64,000 bases of DNA from positions 3,012-67,011 of the forward strand of contig CAJKBQ010000018.1 of the NCBI GenBank assembly GCA_905198155.1. The letters are read 5' to 3'. The DNA comes from an uncultured Eubacteriales bacterium (GTDB taxonomy: Bacteria > Bacillota > Clostridia > Oscillospirales > Acutalibacteraceae). A program made the position numbers and the translations under genes. This document shows, in pieces, positions 8,333 through 16,999 of the stretch (positions are counted from its first letter, which is position 1; the number at the start of each line of letters is the position of its first letter). A model generated the notes under the pieces. That model was not told where the DNA came from and searched no databases. It worked only from the letters and a program-made list of their open reading frames with translations.

Positions 8333-10156
8333 TTACCCGCGCCGCGCCAGCGTCCAAACCAGCATCTCGGACTCCCCGCGGTTAGCGAAGGCAAAATATG
8401 GAATCATCCGTACCCGAACCGGCTCAAACGCCGCGTCGCGCACATCGGAGTACAGATCGTCCCGCGCAGCACACCGTTCGCCGTCCAGCATCAACACCGG
8501 CAGGCCGCACGCCGACTCCGGCTCAACCGCGATATTTTTGTTCATAATCAACTGAATATCGCGCAAATCTTCGCCATTATCTACGCTTTCCATACAATAC
8601 ACGACCGGCCCGCGCATCACAGCGGCGCGCCCGGCATCCGCGCCAACGTGCGGATTGGCCGCCATAAACACCGGCTCCATCGGGAATTCCAGCGTCACGA
8701 CGTCCCCGTCCGAAACCGCGCGGCGGATATAGCCCCGGTCGGTCGGCACCGCGAAGCCGCGCACCCAGCCGGGCACCCGCAGCGCCAAAATTGCATCCGG
8801 CCCGTGCCACGTAACCCGAATTTTCCCGTTTACAGGATAATTCGTCTCTTGAATCAGGCGGGCGGTTTCGCCGCAATAGTCAAATTCAGTTTTGGATTCC
8901 ATGTATTGGTTGACATATACCGTGCGAGCCGCCTCATCTTTGGTGTACAGCATCCCGCCGAGCGACGCCACGAACCGCACAATATTCGGCGGGCAGCACG
9001 AGCAGTTGAACACTTCCACCCGCTGCGTGATCGGGAAGCGGTCTGCGTTGTATCGATGCACCAATTTTGGCTGTATTTCGAGCGGATTTTCGTAGAAAAA
9101 TTCCTTCCCGTTCAGCGAAGTGGACGACAAAAACCCATTGTACAGCACGCGCTCAATCGTGTCGGCGTAGGTGCTGTCCGGCTCCAACAGCAGCATCCGC
9201 TGGCTGAACATGGCCAGCGCGATGGCGGCGCAGCTTTCGGCGTAGGCGTGCATATTTTCGAGGTCATAGTCCATCGTGAAGCACTCGCCCGTCGCCGCCG
9301 AGCCGATGCCGCCGGTGATGTACATCCGGCGCTGCGTAATGTTGCGGTACAGCGCGCGGCACGCGTCGGCCAGTGCTTCGTCGCCGTCGCGCTTCGCCAG
9401 ATCCGCCATCGCGCAGTACAGGTACGCGGCGCGCACGGCATGGCCTTCGGCGGTGCGCTGCTGCCGGACGGGCAGGTGCGTTTGCCGCTGGCGCGGGTCG
9501 CCGCCTTCGTAGTCGCGCATGGGCTGGCAGCCGCGCTGGTCGATGAACCACCGCGCCAAATCCAAATATCGGGATTCTCCGGTGTAATCTGCCAGGCGCA
9601 CCAGCGCCAGTTCGATCTCCTCGTGACCCGGCGTGGCGAATCCGGCCGACTGCTCCACCCGGAAAATTTGGTCAATCAGGTCGGCGTAGCGGCACATACA
9701 ATCGAGCAGCTTCGTTTTGCCGGTGGCCTGCGCATACGCCACGGCCGCCTCGATCAGGTGCCCGGCGCAGTACAGCTCGTGGCGGGCGCGCTGGGTGAAC
9801 CGATTGCCCGGCTCCACGACCATATAATAAATATTAAAATAGCCGTCCGGCTGCTGGTGCGCGGCGATTTGATCGACGATGGCGTCCACCTGCGCTTCCA
9901 GCGCATCGTCCGGCTGCTTCGCAAGCTCATACGCTGCGCCTTCCATCCATTTGGCGACGTCGGAATCCCAGAAAACGTGCGGTTTCTTTTCGGGATCCAT
10001 GTCCGGCGTCCAGTTGCACGCAAACGCGCTGATGCGCCCCGTTTGGTCAAACTGATGGTAAACGCTGGGCGTGGTGGCGGCGCGGTTCAGCTGCTGCCGG
10101 TGCGCCCAGAATCCGCCGGTGATATCGGTCTGCTGATACGATACAGATTGGATCAT
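8333..10156 (-). CDS. Glycoside hydrolase family 127 (beta-L-arabinofuranosidase-type, DUF1680)
   Basis: 607 residues, full length for the family. The catalytic all-alpha barrel carries ITGGIGS and the E-rich GECFTMDYDLENM segment, and the Cys cluster CSCCPPN places Cys385, Cys387 and Cys388 in the Zn site; by comparison with characterised HypBA1, Cys387 corresponds to the cysteine nucleophile. A C-terminal beta-sandwich ends in IPYFAFANRGESEM. The enzyme should release L-arabinofuranose from plant arabinans or arabinosylated proteins. No signal peptide, so cytoplasmic, acting on imported oligosaccharides. AAGGAG precedes the ATG. Divergent from an AraC regulator that shares the promoter region. 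Confidence 0.9.
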   Translation of the reverse strand: MIQSVSYQQTDITGGFWAHRQQLNRAATTPSVYHQFDQTGRISAFACNWTPDMDPEKKPHVFWDSDVAKWMEGAAYELAKQPDDALEAQVDAIVDQIAAHQQPDGYFNIYYMVVEPGNRFTQRARHELYCAGHLIEAAVAYAQATGKTKLLDCMCRYADLIDQIFRVEQSAGFATPGHEEIELALVRLADYTGESRYLDLARWFIDQRGCQPMRDYEGGDPRQRQTHLPVRQQRTAEGHAVRAAYLYCAMADLAKRDGDEALADACRALYRNITQRRMYITGGIGSAATGECFTMDYDLENMHAYAESCAAIALAMFSQRMLLLEPDSTYADTIERVLYNGFLSSTSLNGKEFFYENPLEIQPKLVHRYNADRFPITQRVEVFNCSCCPPNIVRFVASLGGMLYTKDEAARTVYVNQYMESKTEFDYCGETARLIQETNYPVNGKIRVTWHGPDAILALRVPGWVRGFAVPTDRGYIRRAVSDGDVVTLEFPMEPVFMAANPHVGADAGRAAVMRGPVVYCMESVDNGEDLRDIQLIMNKNIAVEPESACGLPVLMLDGERCAARDDLYSDVRDAAFEPVRVRMIPYFAFANRGESEMLVWTLARRG

Positions 10157-10202
10157 TGGTCATTCTCCTTTTTGGGTATTGAAAATTTGAAGGGCAAATT
10201 TC

Positions 10203-10231
10203 TTGCATTCGTCCCACGACTGTGATACAAT
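10203..10231 (+). promoter_or_regulatory. Promoter of the arabinoside AraC regulator
   Basis: TTGCAT (10203-10208), 17-nt spacer, TGTGA-TACAAT with -10 at 10226-10231. Confidence 0.8.
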
Positions 10232-10258
10232 TATAGCACAGTGCGGCGCGGAATGCGA
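10230..10258 (-). promoter_or_regulatory. Promoter of the GH127 gene, overlapping the divergent -10
   Basis: On the minus strand TCGCAT (10253-10258), 17-nt spacer, TGTGC-TATAAT with -10 at 10230-10235. The two divergent -10 boxes overlap by two bases inside a near-palindrome TGTGnTA...TAnCACA (10221-10240), a good candidate site for the AraC protein. Confidence 0.65.
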
Positions 10259-10295
10259 CCGACAAAACACGTAAAAAGGAGTGATTTTCCGACTT

Positions 10296-11066
10296 ATGGT
10301 GTCGCAGATTCAATACATCAACGGGGGGCTGTTTTCGTCGGAGGGCGCGTGGATTCACCCGCGCCGCACGCTGGACAACACCGAATTGATCCTGATGCGG
10401 ACGGGCGTTGCGCCGATTGCGGAGGACGGCGTGCCGTATGAGCCGGGCGCACACACGGTGCTGCGGCTGGACGCCGGGCGGACGCACGGCGGATTCCGCA
10501 CCGAAACGGCGCCGGTATCGTTTTACTGGCTGCATTTTACGGGGGCGCTGCCGGAGGAATTTATTGGAAAATGTTTTCCGCTGGCTGAGCCATACCGGGT
10601 GGACATTCTGTGCCGCCAGCTGCTGCACTACGCCAGCACCCCGGCGTATCCGCCCGAAACGGCGGCGCATCTTTTCCGCGTCCTGCTGATGGAGCTGCAC
10701 GTCCAATACGGCACGCCGCCCGAAACCGGCCGCACGCTGGGCAAAATCTGCGCATGGATTCGCGCGCACAGTCACTGCGCGCTGACCTCTGCCGAGACGG
10801 CGGCGCAATTCGGGTACAACGAAGATTATTTATCGCGGCTATTCCACGCGCAATTCGGGTACGGGCTGAAACAATATTTGATTCAGAGCCGGATGCGGTA
10901 CATCAAGACGCTGCTGCTCTCCCCCGACTACACGCTGCAACAAATTGCCGAGATGGCCGGGTTTTCGGATTACAAATATTTCCTCAAATTCTTCACGCTG
11001 CACGAGGGGGCGACGCCGACGGCGTTTCGGTCGGTGTATTTTAATACGCATACGAATGTAAGATGA
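10296..11066 (+). CDS. AraC-family transcriptional regulator
   Basis: 256 residues. The N-terminal half is a cupin-like AraC sugar-binding domain (HPRRTL, the VLRLDAGRTHGG turn and YWLHFTG are typical); the C-terminal 100 residues carry two helix-turn-helix motifs ending in ...GFSDYKYFLKFF. The ATG at 10296 is taken as the start; AAAAAGGAG lies about 14 nt upstream, slightly far, and a GTG at 10281 in the same frame would sit on the ribosome site itself. Divergent from the GH127 gene with overlapping promoters, so it most likely activates that gene in response to an arabinose-containing inducer. Confidence 0.85.
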   Translation: MVSQIQYINGGLFSSEGAWIHPRRTLDNTELILMRTGVAPIAEDGVPYEPGAHTVLRLDAGRTHGGFRTETAPVSFYWLHFTGALPEEFIGKCFPLAEPYRVDILCRQLLHYASTPAYPPETAAHLFRVLLMELHVQYGTPPETGRTLGKICAWIRAHSHCALTSAETAAQFGYNEDYLSRLFHAQFGYGLKQYLIQSRMRYIKTLLLSPDYTLQQIAEMAGFSDYKYFLKFFTLHEGATPTAFRSVYFNTHTNVR

Positions 11067-11271
11067 GGGGGGAATGAATTCAAAATCCTCCCTCAAAAAA
11101 ATCTCATGCTCATAGTGGATTTTTCGGGATGTATGTCGCTTGTGGATGGGTGTGGAAAAAAGCCATCTCGTTTGGTTATGGAGAGAAAGTGATTCCGCGG
11201 CCCGTAGACCGCGGCCTGCGGCCGCGCACCATCTTTTCCGCCAAATTCCCCTCAAATTTTTCCGCACCCCC

Positions 11272-11300
11272 TTTTCTTTTCGCGCAAAATATGATACAAT
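11272..11300 (+). promoter_or_regulatory. Promoter of the LCP gene
   Basis: TATGA-TACAAT extended -10 (TACAAT 11295-11300) with a poor -35 (TTTTCT, 11272-11277). The rest of the 269-nt gap back to 11067 contains GC-rich palindromes (CCGCGG, GCGGCC around 11200-11226) but no gene. Confidence 0.55.
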
Positions 11301-11335
11301 CATACCAAGAACGATCCGCGAAAGGATAATGCCAA

Positions 11336-12586
11336 ATGAAACACCGCTACTCCGACGATCCAACCCCCGCGCAGCAGCCCCTAAAAAAAGGATGGAGAAA
11401 ATTCGTGCAGCTTGCCGTCGTCGCCCTGCTGTCGCTGGTGCTGATCGCCGGCGGTACGGTCGGCGTCCTGGCGTCCAACGTCCTGGGCAAGATCGACCGC
11501 ACCGACATCTCCGGCAATCCGAGCGCCAATTTTGAAAGCGCCATCGGCCTGGTGGACGACGACGAATGGATTCACCAAATGCTGACCGAGCTGTCCGATC
11601 CGGAAAGCGCCGCCCCGCCCAGCAGCGCTGCCCCCTCCGCCGCGGAGCCGTCCTCTGCCGTGCCGTCCTCCGCGCCGCAGGTCACATCCGTCCCGGCCGC
11701 CTCAAAATCGACCGCCTCCAAAGCCACGCAGGCCAAAGACGCCGTCAATTCCAAAATCACCACCGCCAAAACCGGCTACGCCAAAACGCACGACCTCCCG
11801 CTCCTCAGCGACCCGAACGTCAAAAACTACCTGCTGATCGGCGCGGATTTGGCCGGAATCGGCGATTCCACCATGATCGTGTCGCTGAACCAGTCCACCG
11901 GGAAAATCCACCTGACGTCGCTCATGCGCGCAATGTACGTCAATATCCCCGGGCGCGGGTGGTTTCTGTTCAACCACGCAATGGCGTGGGGCGGGCCGAA
12001 ACTGGTTATCCGAACCATCGAGGACAATTTCCGCGTAAAAATCGACGACTATATCGTCGTGAATTTCAACAGCTTCCCGCGCGTCATCGACGCCGTCGGC
12101 GGCGTGGACTTGACGCTGTCCAAAAAAGAAGCCGCTTACATGACCGAATACGGCTATCCGTGCCAAGCCGGCAGCGTGCACATGGGCGGCGAAATGGCGC
12201 TGATTTTCGCCCGCTGCCGCTACACCGACAGCGATTTTCACCGCACCAACCGCCAGCGCAATATCATCCAGTCCGTCATGCGGAAAGCAATGGCCATGAA
12301 CCCGGCGGAGCTGTACACACTGGCCGGCGAGCTGGCCGGAATGGTCAACACCAGCATGAGCAATGCCGACATCCTTGCCATGGCCGCGCAGGTGCCCAAT
12401 TTTGTGCAGTACAAAATCGACCAGAAAATGCTCCCCGTCGAAAACGACACCACCGGCGGCCGCGCCGCCGGCTTCACGGGCCGGATCTATATCCAGTATT
12501 CCAAAGGCTCCACCCTGCGCGTAGAGGCGTATGCCGTCAACTACGAAAAAAACGTGGACGCTCTGCGCAAGTTTATTTTGAGCTGA
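11336..12586 (+). CDS. LytR-CpsA-Psr (LCP) family cell-wall glycopolymer ligase
   Basis: 416 residues. A cytoplasmic basic tail, one transmembrane helix (about residues 23-46), an extracellular Ala/Ser/Pro-rich linker (about residues 85-130) and the LCP domain from about 155. Hallmarks are NYLLIGAD, the DSTMIVSLN strand, LMRAMYVNIPG (the usual SRDT arginine region, here SLMRA), the FNSF/DAVGGVDL segment and RCRYTDSDFHRTNRQ, the Arg-rich phosphate-binding loop. LCP enzymes transfer undecaprenyl-linked polymers such as teichoic acids or capsule to peptidoglycan. AAAGGA precedes the ATG; single-gene unit closed by a shared terminator. Confidence 0.88.
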   Translation: MKHRYSDDPTPAQQPLKKGWRKFVQLAVVALLSLVLIAGGTVGVLASNVLGKIDRTDISGNPSANFESAIGLVDDDEWIHQMLTELSDPESAAPPSSAAPSAAEPSSAVPSSAPQVTSVPAASKSTASKATQAKDAVNSKITTAKTGYAKTHDLPLLSDPNVKNYLLIGADLAGIGDSTMIVSLNQSTGKIHLTSLMRAMYVNIPGRGWFLFNHAMAWGGPKLVIRTIEDNFRVKIDDYIVVNFNSFPRVIDAVGGVDLTLSKKEAAYMTEYGYPCQAGSVHMGGEMALIFARCRYTDSDFHRTNRQRNIIQSVMRKAMAMNPAELYTLAGELAGMVNTSMSNADILAMAAQVPNFVQYKIDQKMLPVENDTTGGRAAGFTGRIYIQYSKGSTLRVEAYAVNYEKNVDALRKFILS

Positions 12587-12609
12587 GTAAACGATATCAA
12601 AAATCAAAA

Positions 12610-12652
12610 ATTGCGGGGCGTGCCGGATCTCCTCCCGGCATGCCCCGCAATT
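12610..12652. terminator. Bidirectional terminator between LCP and trmO
   Basis: ATTGCGGGGC-TGCCGG pairs with CCGGCA-GCCCCGCAAT; flanked by A-run and T-run so it serves both convergent transcripts. Confidence 0.9.
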
Positions 12653-12674
12653 TTCCTCTCATCCCCGCAGCAAC

Positions 12675-13367
12675 CTACCTCTCCGCCTCAATCGCGCATA
12701 CCGTCAGCACGCTGCCGTCCACCGTGAACCGGATGTTGAACCCGGCGAACCGCAGCCCGTATACGCGCGCCGGGTCGGTCTGATACGACGGGCGCGGATC
12801 CTGCGCCAGCACGCCGTGCAGCGCGGGCCAGCGGTCGGCGGGGAATTTTGCTTGCAGCGCAGGCGGACAAACGACCGTCAGCGCATAATCGGCGAACGCC
12901 CCGGCGAATCCGGCGCGAGCCGCCGGGACGGCGTCAATGTGCGGCAAATACGGCTTGATATCGAGGATCGGCGTGCCGTCCATCAAATCCGCGCCGGACA
13001 CGCGCAGCACCGGGCCGTCGGGCGTGTCGAAATCAATCCCGTCCAGCCGGACGCACGACAGCCCGATCGGGTTCGGGCGGAACGGCGACCGCGTGGCGAA
13101 CACACCGACGCGGGCATTGCCGCCCAGCCGCGGCGGGCGCACCGTCGGCGACCAATCGCTGCGCACGGCGCGGGAAAAGAGCCAGATCAGCCAGATGTGT
13201 GAATAACCGTCCAGCCCGCGAAGCGCATCCCGGCTGCGGTACGGCGGTTCCAGCACGATTTCGGCCCGGAGCGCCTGCACCAGGCGGCTTTGGCGCGGGA
13301 TTCCGAATTTTTCCGGGAATTCGCTGCGGATGTGCGCGATGGCCTGCATCGCGGGCATCTCGCTCAC
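12675..13367 (-). CDS. trmO: tRNA (N6-threonylcarbamoyladenosine-37) methyltransferase TrmO/TsaA-like
   Basis: 230 residues. TrmO-family motifs are visible: AIAHIRSEFPEKFGIPRQ at the N-terminus, LDGYSHIWLIWLF, and RSPFRPNPIGLS, the core of the UPF0066 beta-barrel that binds SAM. The C-terminal region (RVYGLRFAGFNIRF) matches the longer family members. The enzyme methylates t6A37 in threonine tRNA. I chose the GTG at 13367: GGAGG lies 7 nt upstream and the codon overlaps the previous gene's TGA as GTGA. Last gene of the ruvC operon. Confidence 0.88.
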   Translation of the reverse strand: MSEMPAMQAIAHIRSEFPEKFGIPRQSRLVQALRAEIVLEPPYRSRDALRGLDGYSHIWLIWLFSRAVRSDWSPTVRPPRLGGNARVGVFATRSPFRPNPIGLSCVRLDGIDFDTPDGPVLRVSGADLMDGTPILDIKPYLPHIDAVPAARAGFAGAFADYALTVVCPPALQAKFPADRWPALHGVLAQDPRPSYQTDPARVYGLRFAGFNIRFTVDGSVLTVCAIEAER

Positions 13368-14554
13368 GGGGCGGCCTCCGCGCCGTCGAACCCGGCGCAG
13401 TGGCGCACCTCCGACGCGCCGAGCAGGAAAAATCCGGCTCCGGAATCGGCGCACACGCGGGTGCAGTCCGTCCCGACTTCGGCGACGCCGTCCTGCGCAT
13501 TGTCAACATTCCAGCGGGTGACAACGCCCGATTGCAGCACCAGCAGCTGCGTCTCCGCGAGATCCAGATCAATGATCGGCTGCGAAAACCGCGTCAGCGT
13601 GTGAGCGGCGAAATCGCCGTCCAGCCGAACCAGCGACCCGGCGCGCCCGTCCGCCGCAGCCGACAGCGCCAATGCAGCGCCCGCCGTCGGGTGCAGCGCA
13701 TAAGCGCTCAGAATCTGGCCGTCGTAGTCGTACAGCTGACTGGTGCCGTCCGGCGACAGACAGACAGCGCCGGTATCGCCGACGCAAATCGCCGCGCCGT
13801 CCGACCGGAACGCGATGTCCAGCGGCATCAGGCCGTCGTATGTCTGCACCGCCAGCGGTTCTTTCTGATCCAGCGCGAAAATGCGTATGGCGGCGCGCAG
13901 CTGCCCGCTTTGCGACGTGAACGATGCCGCCGCCAGGCGTTTGCCGTCCGCGCTGAACGCGACCGCGCTGATGAGGTCGGTCTGGGACGCCCATTCAAAC
14001 CGGGTCTGCCCGGCACCGTCGAACACCGTCACCTGGGACGTATAGCCGGTGGACATGCTGACCAGCGCATACGATCCGTTTTGCGCAGCCGCCCCGCCGA
14101 ACAGCGTGTACGGGTATTCCGTATTTTCGCTGAACTGCACGCCGTCGGTGCTGGTGCGGAAGGTTTTCCCGCCCAGATCCAGCAGCAAAAAGCAGCTGCC
14201 GCTGCGCCGCAGCAACGGGCTGGTGTAGCCGTGCTGCTGTTGGGCGCGCATTTTGCCGCGGGTGCTCAGGTGCACGAACATCATATCCGTGACGAGCGCG
14301 GGCGCATCACCGGAGACGGAAAAATTGCCGGGGTCTGCACTGCCGCTGAACCCCACCGGATATCCGCCGCCGCCCACATTGCCCAGCAGATTTTCCTGCA
14401 CCCAGGCTTTGATATTCGTCGGCGTGAGCGCAGCGCGATACGTCCACACCGTAAGCGCCAGCGCCGCCGCCAGCAGCACGGCGATCAGCCGGCGCACCAG
14501 CTGCGGCAGGCGGTGATGCTTTGCGCGGTGCGCGGGTTGGGCTTGTTTTTTCAC
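13364..14554 (-). CDS. DUF5711-family membrane-anchored beta-propeller-like protein
   Basis: 396 residues. A basic cytoplasmic tail, one transmembrane helix (about residues 20-40), then an extracytoplasmic domain of repeated strands (for example TVFDGAGQ, AFSADGKRL, IFALDQKE, YDYDGQILS) resembling WD/PQQ propeller blades, as in DUF5711 proteins of Clostridia. Function unknown; the architecture suggests a surface scaffold or sensor. Start is GTG 14554, overlapping truA's stop as GTGA with AAGGAG upstream; an in-frame start further upstream would lie inside truA. The family call rests on recognition by eye. Confidence 0.65.
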   Translation of the reverse strand: MKKQAQPAHRAKHHRLPQLVRRLIAVLLAAALALTVWTYRAALTPTNIKAWVQENLLGNVGGGGYPVGFSGSADPGNFSVSGDAPALVTDMMFVHLSTRGKMRAQQQHGYTSPLLRRSGSCFLLLDLGGKTFRTSTDGVQFSENTEYPYTLFGGAAAQNGSYALVSMSTGYTSQVTVFDGAGQTRFEWASQTDLISAVAFSADGKRLAAASFTSQSGQLRAAIRIFALDQKEPLAVQTYDGLMPLDIAFRSDGAAICVGDTGAVCLSPDGTSQLYDYDGQILSAYALHPTAGAALALSAAADGRAGSLVRLDGDFAAHTLTRFSQPIIDLDLAETQLLVLQSGVVTRWNVDNAQDGVAEVGTDCTRVCADSGAGFFLLGASEVRHCAGFDGAEAAP

Positions 14555-15330
14555 GGGGCATCGCTCCTTTCCAGCGGCGGCAAATCGTAAAATACACGGT
14601 GCAGGCGCAGACCGCACGCCGGCGCCGTCAGCCCGGCGCGGGATCGGTCGCCGGACGCCAAAATGGCGGGAATCGCGTCCGGCGCGATTTTGCCCTGCGC
14701 AACGCGCAGCAGTGTTCCGACCATAATCCGCACCATATTATACAGAAATCCGTCGGCGGCCACCGTCATCCGCACCATCGCGCCGTCGCGCGCCACGGTA
14801 AAGTGCTCGACGGTGCGCACCGGGTCGTGCTTTTTGCCGCCGGCGGAACAGAATGCAGAAAAATCGTGCGTACCAACGTAATCCTGCGCGCATCGGTGCA
14901 GCATCGGAACGTCCAGCGGATACGGGTATTGCAGCGTGTACCGATCCCAGAACGGACTGCGCACCGGATGATTCCAGATCTGGTAGATGTATTCTTTCCC
15001 CAGGCAGCTGTACCGCGCGTGAAAATCGTCCGGCACCGTGCGGCACGACTGCACGGCAATGTCGCGCGGGAGCCGCACGTTCAGCGCCGCCGCCAGCCGG
15101 TCGCACGGAATGCGCGATGCGGTGCGGACGCTGACAAAGTATTCGTCGGCGTGCACGCCGGTGTCGGTGCGGCTGCATCCTTTCAGCTCGTGCGGGCCGC
15201 CCAGAATCGGGAACAGCGCGTTTTGCAGCACCTGCTGTACGCTGAGCGCATTTTGCTGAACCTGCCAGCCGTGATAATTCGTGCCGTCGTACGACAGCCC
15301 CAGCAGCAGGTTCCGCATCGGCGTGCTCAC
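14551..15330 (-). CDS. truA: tRNA pseudouridine synthase A
   Basis: About 259 residues. Family hallmarks are LSYDGTNYHGWQVQ, the catalytic-aspartate motif SRTDTGVHA, NVRLPRDIAV and the C-terminal FLYNMVRIMVGTLL. It isomerises U38-U40 in the anticodon arm of many tRNAs. The start is taken as GTG 15330, which overlaps ecfT's stop as GTGA; an ATG four codons later (15318) is an alternative, and neither has a strong ribosome site, consistent with translational coupling. Association of truA with ecfA1-ecfA2-ecfT is a conserved Firmicutes arrangement. Confidence 0.92.
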   Translation of the reverse strand: MSTPMRNLLLGLSYDGTNYHGWQVQQNALSVQQVLQNALFPILGGPHELKGCSRTDTGVHADEYFVSVRTASRIPCDRLAAALNVRLPRDIAVQSCRTVPDDFHARYSCLGKEYIYQIWNHPVRSPFWDRYTLQYPYPLDVPMLHRCAQDYVGTHDFSAFCSAGGKKHDPVRTVEHFTVARDGAMVRMTVAADGFLYNMVRIMVGTLLRVAQGKIAPDAIPAILASGDRSRAGLTAPACGLRLHRVFYDLPPLERSDAP

Positions 15331-16139
15331 AGCTGCGGCGGAATCCGGTTGCACAGCACCACCCCCACGCAAAACACCACGCTGACCGCCAGCGCAATGT
15401 AATCGCGGCGGTGCAGCTTCGGCTGCTTCATCGACGTCCGCCCGTCGCCGCCGTGGTAGCAACGGCACTCCATGGCCATCGCCAGATCAAACGCGCGCCG
15501 GAACGCCGAAACGAACAGCGGAATCAAAATCGGGATCATGGCGCGCATCCGTTGGAGTAGATTCCCGCTTTCCAGGTCTGCGCCGCGGGCCTTTTGCGCG
15601 GACGTAATCTTGTCCGTTTCGTCGAGCAGCGTCGGAACAAAGCGCAGTGCAATCGTCATCATCATGGCGATCTCGTGCACCGGAACGCGGATTTTGCGCA
15701 GCGGCTTCATCAGGTGTTCCAGCGCGTCGGTCAGGTCGGTCGGCGAGGTGGTGTACGTCAGCGCGGAGCTGAGCAGCACCATCACGGCGATCCGAATCGC
15801 AATGCGCGCGCAGCGCAGCAGGCCGTCGGTGGTGATGAGAATGAATTTCCACTGCACCAGCACCGTCCCGGTTTTGACGTAGAAAATATTGAGAACGGCG
15901 GTGAACAGTACGATAATCAAAATCGGCTTCAAGCCGCGCAGATATACTTTCATCGGAACCTGCGTCAGCACCATCAGCGCCAGCACCGCCGCAATCAGCA
16001 GCGCGGCGGATACGGCCGACGTCGCGATGAACACGAAGATAATCAGCCCGAACGTCAGCACCAGCTTCATCCGGCTGTCCATTCGATGAATGACGGAATC
16101 TCCAGGAAAAAACTGCCCCAGCGTAATATCGCGGATCAT
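15327..16139 (-). CDS. ecfT: Energy-coupling factor transporter transmembrane protein EcfT
   Basis: 270 residues with about six hydrophobic helices. The N-terminus ITLGQFFPGDSVIHRMDSR is diagnostic, and the two cytoplasmic coupling motifs near the C-terminus appear as AQKARGADL and AFRRAFDLAMAMECR (the A-R-G type signatures that grip the two ATPases). It couples ATP hydrolysis by EcfA1/A2 to vitamin uptake by interchangeable S components encoded elsewhere. Start ATG overlaps ecfA2's stop as ATGA. Confidence 0.93.
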   Translation of the reverse strand: MIRDITLGQFFPGDSVIHRMDSRMKLVLTFGLIIFVFIATSAVSAALLIAAVLALMVLTQVPMKVYLRGLKPILIIVLFTAVLNIFYVKTGTVLVQWKFILITTDGLLRCARIAIRIAVMVLLSSALTYTTSPTDLTDALEHLMKPLRKIRVPVHEIAMMMTIALRFVPTLLDETDKITSAQKARGADLESGNLLQRMRAMIPILIPLFVSAFRRAFDLAMAMECRCYHGGDGRTSMKQPKLHRRDYIALAVSVVFCVGVVLCNRIPPQL

Positions 16140-16999
16140 GCGCGGCCGCCTCCTTTCAGCAGGCGCAGCAGCTCGGCGCGCCCCTGCTCCAATGTATAGA
16201 CGCTGTCGCGCACCGGGTATCCCATGCGGCGCAGCGCCATCATCACACGCGTCACCTGCGGGACTTGCAGCCCCATCTGCTGCAAATCCGCCGCGCGCGC
16301 GAACACTTCCGCCGTGGGCGCCAGCATGGCGGCGTGTCCCTGGTTCATCACCAGCACGCGGTCGCTGATGCGCGCCGTGTCCTCCATGCTGTGCGACACC
16401 ATGAGAATGGTGTTTTTGCGGGCCTCGTGGTACCGGGTAATCTGATCCAGCAGGTCATCGCGGCCACGCGGATCCAGTCCGGCCGCCGGTTCGTCCAGAA
16501 TCAGCACCGCCGGATCCATGGCGATCACGCCCGCAATGGCGGCGCGGCGCTTTTCACCGCCGGACAGATCAAACGGAGACTTGTCCAGCAATTCGGCGCG
16601 CAGCCCGGCAAATTCGGCCGCCATGCGCACCTGCTCGTCAATTTCCGACTCGTCCAGCCCCATATTGCGCGGGCCGAACGCAATGTCCTTGCGGACGGTT
16701 TCTTCAAACAGCTGATGCTCCGGGTATTGGAACACCATGCCGACCTGGAAGCGGACGGCGCGAATTTTCTTGGGATCGGCCCAGATATCTTCCCCGCGCA
16801 GCAGCACGCGGCCGCCGGTCGGCCGCAGCAGCCCGTTCAGGTGCTGAATCAGCGTCGATTTGCCGGATCCGGTGTGCCCGATGATGCCGAGCAGCTCGCC
16901 TTCCTCCACCGCAATGGACACATCCACAATCGCATCGTGGACAAACGGCGTCCCCGCGCCGTAGGTATAGGTCAGGTTTTGGGTTTCCAGAATCGTCAT
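16136..16999 (-). CDS. ecfA2: Energy-coupling factor transporter ATPase EcfA2
   Basis: 287 residues. ABC ATPase with Walker [11 protein letters not shown]-loop near [10 protein letters not shown], signature LSGGEKRR, Walker [15 protein letters not shown] and switch His in MVSHSM. The [10 protein letters not shown] segment and C-terminal extension are typical of the EcfA2 half. GGAGG lies 6 nt before the ATG at 16999, which overlaps ecfA1's stop as ATGA; the upstream in-frame extension is inside ecfA1. Confidence 0.92.
   Translation of the reverse strand: MTILETQNLTYTYGAGTPFVHDAIVDVSIAVEEGELLGIIGHTGSGKSTLIQHLNGLLRPTGGRVLLRGEDIWADPKKIRAVRFQVGMVFQYPEHQLFEETVRKDIAFGPRNMGLDESEIDEQVRMAAEFAGLRAELLDKSPFDLSGGEKRRAAIAGVIAMDPAVLILDEPAAGLDPRGRDDLLDQITRYHEARKNTILMVSHSMEDTARISDRVLVMNQGHAAMLAPTAEVFARAADLQQMGLQVPQVTRVMMALRRMGYPVRDSVYTLEQGRAELLRLLKGGGRA

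Noticed and set aside
11060..11100. Terminator after the AraC regulator at 10296
   Set aside because: GAGGGGGGA/TCCTCCCTC hairpin is followed by A's and not T's on the coding strand.
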